6,067 nucleotides of DNA from contig RFHW01000007.1 of NCBI GenBank assembly GCA_003695745.1, positions 1 to 6,067 on the forward strand, given 5' to 3'. A program made the translations under genes and the position numbers. Positions 1-5,654 of the stretch are shown here, in pieces. How positions within the stretch are numbered: the first letter of the stretch is position 1; the number at the start of each line of letters is the position of its first letter. This stretch comes from Methanobacteriota archaeon (GTDB lineage Archaea; Hydrothermarchaeota; Hydrothermarchaeia; Hydrothermarchaeales; SZUA-236). The notes beneath the pieces were generated by a model. That model was not told the DNA's origin. It did not search any database and worked only from the letters and a program-made list of their open reading frames with translations.

Positions 1-431
1 AGGGTCACCGTGGCACGGCCCTTGGTCGTCCCGATGCCTGAGCCGCTGTACACGATATCGCCGGCGCCGTCGGTGACGGTCATGTTGATGGCGGACTCAC
101 CCGACACATACCACCAGCCGCAGTCCCGGCTCCAATAACTCTCCTTGCGCCCGGACACCTGAACCGGCTTGAAGCCGTAATCATAGATGCGTCGATCCAC
201 CGTGCCCGTTAGACGTGTTGCCGCTCCTGTGGACGCATCATAAACCTCATAGACCTGCTGCCAGCCATAGCCGCCTGGGCCCTGCGATTCATTGGTCTGA
301 GAGGCGAAAACAACCCCGGTCCAAAGAGAGAGTGAAACAAGAAGAATGAAAAATCCTTTGATGAACTTCGCTCTGGCAGAACGCCTGACACCTGCATGCC
401 TTCGCCTGTTTTGCACAGCCCCGGTTCCCAT
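1..431 (-). CDS. Secreted protein of unknown function, N-terminal part (cut by window edge)
   Basis: An open frame reads from ATG at 431 leftwards off the window, giving 143 complete codons and no stop. Residues 9-26 are very basic (RRRH, RR, R, K, K). They are followed by a hydrophobic stretch at about 27-42 and a VFA-S site at 41-44, so a Sec-type signal peptide cleaved after A43 is likely. The strict Tat twin-arginine motif is not seen. The exported part is rich in G, Y, W, T and S, with alternating hydrophobic residues that suggest beta structure, for example around the DCGWWYVSG segment at 103-111. I do not recognise a family. The start is the first ATG; no good Shine-Dalgarno precedes it, but a weak TATA-like element lies about 25 nt upstream, which would allow leaderless translation. 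Surface or extracellular location is inferred from the signal peptide; function is unknown. Confidence 0.6.
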   Translation of the reverse strand, partial: MGTGAVQNRRRHAGVRRSARAKFIKGFFILLVSLSLWTGVVFASQTNESQGPGGYGWQQVYEVYDASTGAATRLTGTVDRRIYDYGFKPVQVSGRKESYWSRDCGWWYVSGESAINMTVTDGAGDIVYSGSGIGTTKGRATVT

Positions 432-452
432 CCTAAGTCCTGCCGCCTTTTG

Positions 453-460
453 ATCTATAC
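453..460 (-). promoter_or_regulatory. Weak TATA-like element for the secreted-protein gene
   Basis: On the minus strand the bases read GTATAGAT, centred about 25 nt before the ATG at 431. That spacing fits a leaderless archaeal transcript, but the match to the TATA consensus is poorer than at the other promoters here. An alternative is the stronger AT-rich box near 556-563, which would give a leader of about 100 nt. Confidence 0.3.
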
Positions 461-461
461 C

Positions 462-543
462 TCATTATCAATCTCTACCCCCATAATCAATGAAGCCTTT
501 GCCAGCCAAGCACTATGATCTCTCATCATTATCAATCATTATC
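462..543. repeat. Short AT-rich direct repeats (TCATTATCAATC)
   Basis: The 12-mer TCATTATCAATC occurs exactly at 462-473 and 526-537. A partial third copy, TCATTATC, follows at 536-543, and a related ATAATCAAT lies at about 483-491. On the minus strand the word is GATTGATAATGA, sitting 31-42 and 95-106 nt upstream of the secreted-protein start. Such spaced copies could be operator sites for a regulator. Chance repetition in AT-rich intergenic DNA is also possible. Confidence 0.4.
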
Positions 544-555
544 GTTCTCCATCGA

Positions 556-563
556 TTATATAT
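556..563. promoter_or_regulatory. Orphan TATA-like box
   Basis: TTATATAT within ATCGATTATATATCTTATGG is the best TATA-like word in the gene-poor stretch. It is close to symmetrical and could work in either direction. Rightwards it would start RNA near 586, where no credible gene begins. Leftwards it would start near 533 and give the secreted-protein gene a leader of about 100 nt. Assignment is uncertain. Confidence 0.3.
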
Positions 564-828
564 CTTATGGTACCCGCCTCTGCCCTCTGCTGAGAACACA
601 GATGACCCTGCCATCACAAGAGAATTCAAAAGCAGAAGGGCTGTTACAGACCAATGTCAAACTGACACCTTCCTCCCAGAACGTGATGTGTCTGCTGACG
701 TTATCTCATGCTCCTGTATGCTGTCCTCCGCGGCGTGCGTCTATGATATCACGCGGGGTTATGGTCCGCCCCCCTCCGGATTCACCTCCTCCCGGGATAA
801 AAGAACCCATAAGAAGCGGTTGAGGCGG

Positions 829-843
829 ATAAAGGTTTATATT
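829..843 (+). promoter_or_regulatory. BRE/TATA promoter of the HEPN/MNT operon
   Basis: The TATA element TTTATATT (836-843) is preceded by a purine-rich BRE (ATAAAGG, 829-835). Its centre lies 27-28 nt upstream of the HEPN ATG at 867, so transcription would begin at or next to the start codon and the mRNA would be leaderless. The bases ATAAA-GG-TTTAT (829-840) also form a 5-bp inverted repeat over the BRE and TATA box, a possible operator. Confidence 0.65.
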
Positions 844-866
844 GGAGCCGCGACCACTAATGTAGC

Positions 867-1277
867 ATGGAGAAGGACCGTCTTAAACGGTATAAAGAAA
901 AGCTTGAGCACATAGCCCTCCGCAAAAGGGAGTTTGAAGAATGGAGCCCCGGCATCCTTGACAACGATAAGGACAAGCTCAGCAGCTACAAGGCCTTTCA
1001 GGAGATGGCTGAGGCTGTGAATGACATAATCGCCATGATGCTAAGAGACAGCGGGCTGCTCCCTGAAGACAACTACACAAACATAGACAAGGCAGCCCAG
1101 CACAGGCTCCTTCCAAATGCGCTGCGCCCATCCCTTCATGAGATGACAGGGCTCAGGAACCGCCTGATCCACGAGTACAACGGCCTGAATGACGAGACTG
1201 CAGTGGAAAGCGCCCTCTCCCTTTTGCCTGAGATTGAGAGGTTCATGGAGGCTGCAAAGAAGTGGCTGAAGAGATGA
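867..1277 (+). CDS. hepT: HEPN-domain RNase toxin (HepT-like, DUF86/YutE type)
   Basis: This is a 136-residue all-helical HEPN protein. The diagnostic RX4HXY motif is intact near the C terminus as RNRLIHEY: R97, H102 and Y104. In characterised HepT toxins, Arg and His of this motif form the RNase active site at a dimer interface, and the Tyr is adenylylated by the partner MntA, which silences the toxin. The preceding helix (about 38-62) and the leucine-rich C-terminal helix (about 112-134) fit the fold, and the length is normal. The start at 867 is supported by the TATA box 27-28 nt upstream, implying a leaderless mRNA; no Shine-Dalgarno is present. The stop TGA at 1275-1277 overlaps the MNT gene. 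The toxin role is inferred from family and pairing. The target RNA cannot be told from sequence. Confidence 0.88.
   Translation: MEKDRLKRYKEKLEHIALRKREFEEWSPGILDNDKDKLSSYKAFQEMAEAVNDIIAMMLRDSGLLPEDNYTNIDKAAQHRLLPNALRPSLHEMTGLRNRLIHEYNGLNDETAVESALSLLPEIERFMEAAKKWLKR
1247..1251 (+). promoter_or_regulatory. Shine-Dalgarno-like GGAGG inside hepT for the MNT gene
   Basis: GGAGG lies 10 nt before a GTG at 1262 and 22 nt before the ATG at 1274. It would favour the GTG start, whereas the ATGA overlap with the hepT stop favours the ATG. The choice of antitoxin start is therefore open. Confidence 0.35.
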
Positions 1278-1645
1278 TAGAGGAGCTAAAAGAGAGGTTC
1301 GCCTTTCTGAAGGATGATGTGCTGGCCATCCTAGTCTTCGGCAGCCACGCCCGCGGCGAGGGAGCACCATCAAGCGACGTTGACATCTGCATCGTGGCGC
1401 CCGAAAGCAGGCCCTCCGAGGTCCTCTCAAAGGTCTATCAAAACATGGATACAAAAAGACTTGATGTATATTGTTTCAGCGAGCTGCCCCTCCACCTTAA
1501 GATGGACGTGATACACCATCATAAAACCCTTTTTGTGAGGGACAAGCCGGCCCTCTATGAGCACTTCTACCTCTATCGCAAGCTCTGGGCAGACGAAGAG
1601 CGCCGGCATCGCGTAACAAAAGAAGAGATACTTGCCATGCTATGA
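1274..1645 (+). CDS. mntA: MNT-domain nucleotidyltransferase antitoxin (MntA-like)
   Basis: This is a minimal nucleotidyltransferase of 123 residues from ATG 1274, or 127 from GTG 1262. Using the longer numbering, the pol-beta superfamily signature GSX10DXD is complete: G27, S28, D39 and D41. A likely third metal ligand, D68, sits in the RLDVY strand. Proteins of this family paired with HepT transfer AMP from ATP onto the toxin's tyrosine in the RX4HXY motif and so neutralise it. All catalytic residues are present, so the antitoxin should be active. The C-terminal part (about 95-127) is helical and charged. I prefer ATG 1274 because it gives a 4-nt ATGA overlap with hepT, typical of translational coupling; GTG 1262 has the better Shine-Dalgarno. 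The pair forms one operon, and the next gene is convergent. Confidence 0.88.
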   Translation: MIEELKERFAFLKDDVLAILVFGSHARGEGAPSSDVDICIVAPESRPSEVLSKVYQNMDTKRLDVYCFSELPLHLKMDVIHHHKTLFVRDKPALYEHFYLYRKLWADEERRHRVTKEEILAML

Positions 1646-1648
1646 AGG

Positions 1649-1671
1649 GCTTTTTCACATGCTGAAAGGGT
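1649..1671 (+). terminator. Possible hairpin and U-run after the MNT gene
   Basis: Bases 1649-1657 can pair with 1663-1671 around a CATGC loop. The core TTTCA/TGAAA is perfect and is extended by C-G and wobble pairs. The left arm contains a run of five T (1651-1655) just after the mntA stop; archaeal termination depends mainly on such U-runs. The stem is weak, so this is a modest candidate for ending the toxin-antitoxin transcript before the convergent trmI. Confidence 0.3.
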
Positions 1672-1689
1672 GTTAATCAAGGACCCCCT

Positions 1690-2415
1690 CTACACCTTCC
1701 TCCCGAATGTGAGGTATCCGCTGTGGCCCACCCGGCCTGTTTTGGGGCGGCTGCCCTGCCGCCGGAACTCCATCTCCCTTGTCACTGTTTCAATAGTTCT
1801 GACCTCTGCAAACCCCTCCTTCAGAAGGGCTTCATGAGCAGCTCTGGCATGCTCCACATACACCGTGTATATGGCGGTTCTGCCGCCCCGCCTGAGCACC
1901 CTCTTAGCCTCGCTAATCATCTTCCAAGACTCCTTCATGTCCAGCGTCACAGCGTCTGCTGAAGAGTCTGGCTCGTCAAAACCATCGTCAAGGACATCCC
2001 TCACACGCACCTCCACCACACCCTGAAGCCCTGCCAGCCCAAGGTTCCTCTCAGCCCTCTCTGCAAAGTCCCTGTTCCTCTCATATGTGACCACCCTGCC
2101 ACCCGGCCCAACGACGTTGCCCAGGAAGATGGCCAGCGCCCCGCTCCCGGCGCCTGCATCGACCACGGTCTTTCCAGCTCCAACACCGAGACAGGCCAGT
2201 ATAAGGGCGATATCCTTTTTCAGCATGAAGCTTCCGGCGCGGGGCATCTTTTCATAGATGTCCACGATGTCAGGGTCCAGGACCACGAAGCTGTGCCCAA
2301 GATGGGATGAGGCCCTATGAGCGTCATCCTCGATCCTCACGATACCCTGTTTCGTGTGGAGCTCCCTGCCTTCCACAAGGTATTTCCTTCCCCGCTCATC
2401 GATCAACACTTTCAT
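1690..2415 (-). CDS. trmI: tRNA (adenine-N1)-methyltransferase, archaeal TrmI family (m1A57/58)
   Basis: This 241-residue class I SAM-dependent methyltransferase makes 1-methyladenosine in the T-loop of tRNAs (position 58, and in some archaea also 57), which stabilises the tRNA elbow. Residues 1-35 form the small N-terminal beta domain typical of TrmI. The SAM loop VVDAGAGSG is at 84-92, the acidic ribose-binding residue is E112 (VVTYERN), D140 ends the next strand, and the catalytic-region motif DAVTLDMKESW is at 154-164, with D159 the likely key Asp. The C-terminal end carries the family RP...GHSGYLTF pattern (223-237). Length is near the usual 250. The start is ATG 2415 because AGGAGG lies 7 nt before it; a longer reading from 2451 would overlap the upstream gene. 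It follows the DUF131 gene after a 1-nt gap, so the two are co-transcribed. Confidence 0.9.
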   Translation of the reverse strand: MKVLIDERGRKYLVEGRELHTKQGIVRIEDDAHRASSHLGHSFVVLDPDIVDIYEKMPRAGSFMLKKDIALILACLGVGAGKTVVDAGAGSGALAIFLGNVVGPGGRVVTYERNRDFAERAERNLGLAGLQGVVEVRVRDVLDDGFDEPDSSADAVTLDMKESWKMISEAKRVLRRGGRTAIYTVYVEHARAAHEALLKEGFAEVRTIETVTREMEFRRQGSRPKTGRVGHSGYLTFGRKV

Positions 2416-2416
2416 C

Positions 2417-2668
2417 CTAGACCCTCCTGAAGAGGAGATAGGTGAGGACAACGAGCACGATGGCGAGGACCATCACAGTCTGCGCCGACTCCCGGTCTGT
2501 CCCGAATATCAGTGGGATGGGCCCTATCATGACCACCCCGCCGCCCCGGACCTCGGTCCTGGCATCCCCCTTTGCCGACAGCGTTTCACCAAGGATGCCT
2601 GCAAATATCATGACCATGCCCAGCAGCACAAGCGCCGCTCCCAGGACAACAAGCTCTCCGCCCTTCAT
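2417..2668 (-). CDS. DUF131 / TIGR00304 family small membrane protein
   Basis: This is an 83-residue archaeal membrane protein. It has two predicted transmembrane helices (about 6-27 and 63-80) joined by a loop that contains the conserved GGGVVMIGPIPLIFG segment (42-56), the hallmark of the DUF131/TIGR00304 family. No function is established for this family, to my knowledge. The C-terminal RR would fit a cytoplasmic end by the positive-inside rule. The gene starts the minus-strand unit that continues into trmI one base after its stop, and it is divergent from secF with only 45 nt between start codons. A GGTGA word lies just 3 nt before the ATG, which is short for a Shine-Dalgarno, and no well-spaced TATA box is seen for this direction. 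The promoter may overlap the start of secF. Confidence 0.8.
   Translation of the reverse strand: MKGGELVVLGAALVLLGMVMIFAGILGETLSAKGDARTEVRGGGVVMIGPIPLIFGTDRESAQTVMVLAIVLVVLTYLLFRRV
2423..2428 (-). promoter_or_regulatory. Shine-Dalgarno site setting the trmI start
   Basis: On the minus strand AGGAGG (followed by GT) sits 7 nt before ATG 2415, inside the last codons of the DUF131 gene. This placement argues for a 241-residue TrmI and for translation initiation independent of a transcript 5' end. Confidence 0.7.
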
Positions 2669-2677
2669 ATCTCACCC

Positions 2678-2691
2678 AAAAGATTTATAAT
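2678..2691 (+). promoter_or_regulatory. BRE/TATA promoter of secF-secD-trkA
   Basis: AAAAGA (2678-2683, BRE) and TTTATAAT (2684-2691, TATA) lie so that the TATA centre is 26-27 nt before ATG 2714. This predicts a leaderless secF mRNA starting at 2714. The in-frame ATGs at 2690 and 2702 would then lie upstream of the transcript. The box is nearly symmetrical, but in the minus direction it is only about 19 nt from the DUF131 start, too close for normal initiation. Confidence 0.65.
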
Positions 2692-2713
2692 GGACCTGTT
2701 CATGGGTAAAGCT

Positions 2714-3577
2714 ATGTTTGACCCTAAAAAACTTTTGCCCATCCCAGTCCTGATACTGCTCCTCTCTGTTGCGGTCTCCTACATGAGCTGGAGCGCGGGC
2801 ACTGTTCCCATGGGCGTGGACCTCCAGGGCGGGACCGTCATCATAATCCCCACAGGGCAGCCCGTGGAGGGGCTTGAAGACATCATAAGACAGGATTTTG
2901 CTTTGGAGGCCAAGTCAAGCGTGATAAAGGATTTCTCAGGCGCCATCAAGCAGCAGGAGATCGTGATAAACAAGAAAGGGCTGTCCTCAGAGGAGGAGAA
3001 GGGCATCAAGGAAAGGATACTGAGGGAGTTCGAGTCACAGGGCATCGAGCACGGGGCCATATTCGTGGAGTCTGTGAGCGGCTTCTTCTCTGAGATGTTC
3101 CTGCGTGAGAGCATCAAGGCCGTTGTCTTCGCCTTCCTCTTCATGGCTGTGGTGGTCTTTGTCAAGTTCAAGTCCTTCATCCCCTCTTTTGCAGTGGTGC
3201 TCTCAGCCTTCGCAGACATCATCGAGACCGTTGCAGCCATGATAGTCCTTGGGATAGAGCTCTCCAAAGGCTCCATCGTCGCCCTCTTGCTGCTCATCGG
3301 CTACTCGGTGGACACAGATATCATGCTCACATCAAGGCTCCTCAAACAGAGGGGCAGAAAAGGCCTGGATGAGACCATCAGGGACGCCATGTACACGGGC
3401 CTCACCATGTCAGGCACAACGATAGCGGCCATGATAATCCTGCTTCTGGTGTCCACCTCTGAGCTCCTGGACAGCATTGCAACGGTCATCATCATCGGCC
3501 TCCTCTTCGACCTGCTCAACACATGGGTGACCAATCTCTCGCTTCTGAAGATGTATGTGGAGGGAGGCGGCAGATGA
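2714..3577 (+). CDS. secF: Protein-export membrane protein SecF (archaeal type)
   Basis: This is a 287-residue polytopic protein that, with SecD, assists late steps of protein export through the SecYEG channel using the ion gradient. Transmembrane helix 1 is at about 8-24. The GVDLQGG motif at 34-40 marks the start of the external domain (about 30-130). Five further helices follow at about 133-150, 155-180, 185-205, 230-248 and 252-280. The conserved intramembrane motif GYSVDTDIMLTSR (196-208) corresponds to the SecF signature in helix 4; D200 and D202 are notable acidic residues in it. Length is typical for archaeal SecF. I chose ATG 2714 because the TATA box sits 26-27 nt upstream; ATGs at 2690 and 2702 are in frame but would add residues before helix 1. 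The TGA stop overlaps the secD ATG by 4 nt. Confidence 0.93.
   Translation: MFDPKKLLPIPVLILLLSVAVSYMSWSAGTVPMGVDLQGGTVIIIPTGQPVEGLEDIIRQDFALEAKSSVIKDFSGAIKQQEIVINKKGLSSEEEKGIKERILREFESQGIEHGAIFVESVSGFFSEMFLRESIKAVVFAFLFMAVVVFVKFKSFIPSFAVVLSAFADIIETVAAMIVLGIELSKGSIVALLLLIGYSVDTDIMLTSRLLKQRGRKGLDETIRDAMYTGLTMSGTTIAAMIILLLVSTSELLDSIATVIIIGLLFDLLNTWVTNLSLLKMYVEGGGR
3563..3567 (+). promoter_or_regulatory. Shine-Dalgarno site setting the secD start
   Basis: GGAGG, within AGGGAGGCGG, lies 6 nt before ATG 3574 inside the last secF codons. Together with the ATGA stop/start overlap it supports 3574 over the in-frame ATG at 3523. Confidence 0.7.
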
Positions 3578-4992
3578 ACATAGACGAGCTCTGGGAGGAC
3601 CGGCGGATAAAGATACTCGTAGCCTTCGTTGTCTTCTCCATCGTGATGGTGGGCTTCAACGGCATATCCAAAGGCATCGACCTGCAGGGCGGGAGCAGGG
3701 TGAACCTCAGGACAGAGCACCCCCTTGACCAGAAGGAGATGGCAGAGCTCCTCACCGTGATGGAGACAAGGCTCAACTTCCTCGGCCTCAAGGACGTGCG
3801 GGTGAACAGCCTCGGCTCAGACATAGTGCAGATCGAGATCGCGGGCGTGAGCCCTGAGGAGGCAATAGACATCGTGGGCCGCCCGGGGAGGCTCACCGTG
3901 AAGCTGGGGAACAAGACAGTCTTCACAGGCGCCGATCTTGAGAAGGTGGACTCCTTTGGCAAGAACCCGGCGAGCGGGAGCTGGATGGTGCCCTTCACCA
4001 TCTCAGAGGATGCGGCCCTTCGCTTCATGGACGTGGCCGTGGCAGACAACTTCCCCCTCGTCTACATGTACATGGATGAGGGCACCCAGCTCAGGGTTGT
4101 CTCAACAGGCGGGCTCTCGAACATCAGCGAAAGGATGAACAGCCGCTTTGGGCTGAAGCCGGAGATCAATGTGACGCAGGGCTTCACAAGCACCATCACA
4201 TATATCAGGTTCGACCAGCCCGTCGACAGCTTCGGGGAAGGTGAGCTGGAGGCCATGAAACAATATATAAACGAGAGCTATGACGGCGTGAGGGAGATCA
4301 GAGTTGAGAGCACGGGGCTTGTGAACAGCGCCCCCATTGGAGAAAGCCTGCGGGGAGAGCTCCTCGCCGGCAAACCTGTGCGAAGCCTCATCCTTGAGAC
4401 AGGCGGCACAGAATCGGCACGCAAAGAGGCTGAAACCATAGAGGCGGTGCTACGTTCAGGCTCCCTCACAGTCAAGGTGGAGGTGATCGAGAAGCTCAGG
4501 GTCCCGCCTGAGCTGGGCGAGGAGTTCGTAGAGAACGCCATCATGGCCGGGTTCCTTGCCATCCTCGGCGTCGCCCTCGTCATATTCCTCAGATACAGGG
4601 ACCCAAGGATCGTGGCGCCCATAGTCGCAACAGGCATAAGCGAGGTGATCATCATCCTCGGCATAGCATCCCTTATCAGATGGAACATCGACCTCCCGGC
4701 CATAGCAGGCATCATAGCGGCCGTGGGCACAGGGGTGGACGATCAGATCGTGATCACAGACGAGGTCTTCATGGAAAGGGAGAAAAGTTTAAGACACAGG
4801 ATGAAGAGTGCTTTCTTCATCATAATGGCGGCGTGGATGACGACGGTGGCGGCGATGTTCCCGCTCTTCTCTATCGGCCTGCAGATCCTCAGGGGATTTG
4901 CGCTGACAACGATCATAGGCGTGACCATAGGCGTGGCTGTGACGAGACCTGCCTACGCCGCACTTATCAGGAACATAATCGGAGGTGAGTGA
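3574..4992 (+). CDS. secD: Protein-export membrane protein SecD (archaeal type)
   Basis: This 472-residue partner of SecF belongs to the RND superfamily. Helix 1 (about 13-29) is followed by GIDLQGG (34-40) and a large external region (about 41-318) that should hold the P1 ferredoxin-like domain and the head seen in SecD. Five C-terminal helices occupy about 320-340, 346-368, 374-396, 411-431 and 440-462. The signature IDLPAIAGIIAAVGTGVDD (372-390) matches the bacterial SecD motif ending in GMAVDAN; D389 aligns with the Asp implicated in ion translocation, and D390 adds a second acid. The start at 3574 is set by GGAGG 6 nt upstream and the ATGA overlap with secF. The secF-before-secD order is the archaeal arrangement. 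No YajC is present, as expected for archaea. trkA follows directly. Confidence 0.94.
   Translation: MNIDELWEDRRIKILVAFVVFSIVMVGFNGISKGIDLQGGSRVNLRTEHPLDQKEMAELLTVMETRLNFLGLKDVRVNSLGSDIVQIEIAGVSPEEAIDIVGRPGRLTVKLGNKTVFTGADLEKVDSFGKNPASGSWMVPFTISEDAALRFMDVAVADNFPLVYMYMDEGTQLRVVSTGGLSNISERMNSRFGLKPEINVTQGFTSTITYIRFDQPVDSFGEGELEAMKQYINESYDGVREIRVESTGLVNSAPIGESLRGELLAGKPVRSLILETGGTESARKEAETIEAVLRSGSLTVKVEVIEKLRVPPELGEEFVENAIMAGFLAILGVALVIFLRYRDPRIVAPIVATGISEVIIILGIASLIRWNIDLPAIAGIIAAVGTGVDDQIVITDEVFMEREKSLRHRMKSAFFIIMAAWMTTVAAMFPLFSIGLQILRGFALTTIIGVTIGVAVTRPAYAALIRNIIGGE
4981..4988 (+). promoter_or_regulatory. Full-length Shine-Dalgarno GGAGGTGA before trkA
   Basis: GGAGGTGA is a full 8-base match to the 16S rRNA 3' end. 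It lies 6 nt before GTG 4995 but directly touches the GTG at 4989. The normal spacing selects 4995. The site is embedded in the last SecD codons. Confidence 0.75.
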
Positions 4993-4994
4993 GG

Positions 4995-5648
4995 GTGAAC
5001 ATCATAATCGTTGGAGCAGGAAGGGTCGGCATGTACATGGCCGAGAGGCTTGAGAAAGACCACGAGATCTCCATCATCGAGAAGGACAAGGATCTGGCCC
5101 AGGAGGCTTCAAGGGCCCTTGATGCGCTGGTCATACAGGGTGACGGCACAGAGACAAAGACCCTGGAGGAGGCCGGGGTGAAGAACGCCGACGCCCTTGC
5201 AGGCGTCACCGGGCAGGACGAGATAAACCTCCTCTCATGCCTCCTTGCAAAGAGCCTGGGCGTTAAAAACGTCTTTGCAAGGGTGGGAAAGCCCGATTAC
5301 ATAGAGGTCTTCAAGAGCCTCGGCATAGACCACGTGGTGAGCCCGGAGCTGAGCGCCGCGGACAGGCTCTTCAAGCTCATAACCCGGCCGGTGGCGACAG
5401 ACCTCGCCCTCATAGAAGGCAGCGATGTGGAGATCCTTGAGTTCACCATCCAGGAGGGGTCCATGGTCAGGGGCAAGAAGGTGGGCGAGATACCGCCTGA
5501 CGGGTTCCTCATCATCTCAGTGAAAAAAGGCGATGAGGTGAACATACCCAATGCAAACACGGTCCTTGAAGAGGGGGATAAGGTTTGGATCGTGGTCAAG
5601 TCCAATGTGGTGAAAAGCGCAACCAAGCTCTTCGCGGTCCCAGAATAA
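4995..5648 (+). CDS. trkA: TrkA-type K+ transport regulatory protein (RCK_N + RCK_C)
   Basis: This is a 217-residue cytoplasmic regulator. The N-terminal RCK/Rossmann domain (1 to about 130) has the nucleotide loop GAGRVG (7-12) directly after strand NIIIV, an acidic residue E29 at the end of the second strand (favouring NAD(H) over NADP(H), by analogy), and the QGDGTE segment (48-53) common in this family. The C-terminal TrkA_C domain covers about 140-215. Such proteins bind NAD(H) or ATP and gate a membrane K+ transporter (TrkH/KtrB) or channel. No membrane partner is in this window, so its target is unknown. GTG 4995 is chosen for its ideal spacing from GGAGGTGA; GTG 4989 would give a 4-nt overlap with secD and two more residues. 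It is the last gene of the secF-secD-trkA operon. Confidence 0.9.
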   Translation: MNIIIVGAGRVGMYMAERLEKDHEISIIEKDKDLAQEASRALDALVIQGDGTETKTLEEAGVKNADALAGVTGQDEINLLSCLLAKSLGVKNVFARVGKPDYIEVFKSLGIDHVVSPELSAADRLFKLITRPVATDLALIEGSDVEILEFTIQEGSMVRGKKVGEIPPDGFLIISVKKGDEVNIPNANTVLEEGDKVWIVVKSNVVKSATKLFAVPE

Positions 5649-5654
5649 AAAGAG

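Larger units (their letters stand above)
432..866. other. Intergenic region without a convincing gene
   Basis: These 435 bases separate the divergent secreted-protein gene and the HEPN gene. The left half (about 455-570) is AT-rich and carries repeated TCATTATC-type words and a TTATATAT box. The right half is more GC-rich, with a CCGCCCCCCTCC tract near 767-778. Open frames at 490-915 and 515-823 (plus) show unlikely composition (many Cys, Pro and Ser), no Shine-Dalgarno and no family resemblance, so I do not call them genes. A 5-bp hairpin at 733-737/750-754 is too weak to interpret. No tRNA-like T-loop sequence is visible. Confidence 0.6.

Noticed and set aside
523..529. Perfect C box ATGATGA on the minus strand
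   Set aside because: No CTGA D box follows within the expected distance.
598..702. Box C/D-like guide RNA (AGATGA, CTGA, GTGATGT, CTGA words)
   Set aside because: The C box is imperfect and the box spacings (5 nt between GTGATGT and CTGA, very long elsewhere) do not fit archaeal C/D RNAs.
490..915. Plus-strand open frames at 490-915 and 515-823 as genes
   Set aside because: No Shine-Dalgarno or well-spaced TATA at their starts, odd Cys/Pro/Ser-rich composition, overlapping each other, and the first runs into hepT in another frame.
1041..1454. Long minus-strand frame opposite hepT/mntA
   Set aside because: Arg/Cys/Pro-rich shadow of the real genes with no recognisable domain.
2354..2713. 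N-terminal extension of SecF back to 2354
   Set aside because: It is antisense to trmI and DUF131, lacks SecF homology, and the promoter lies at 2678-2691, after most of it.
3523..3573. 17-residue N-terminal extension of SecD
   Set aside because: It lies inside secF in another frame, while ATG 3574 has a Shine-Dalgarno and an ATGA overlap.
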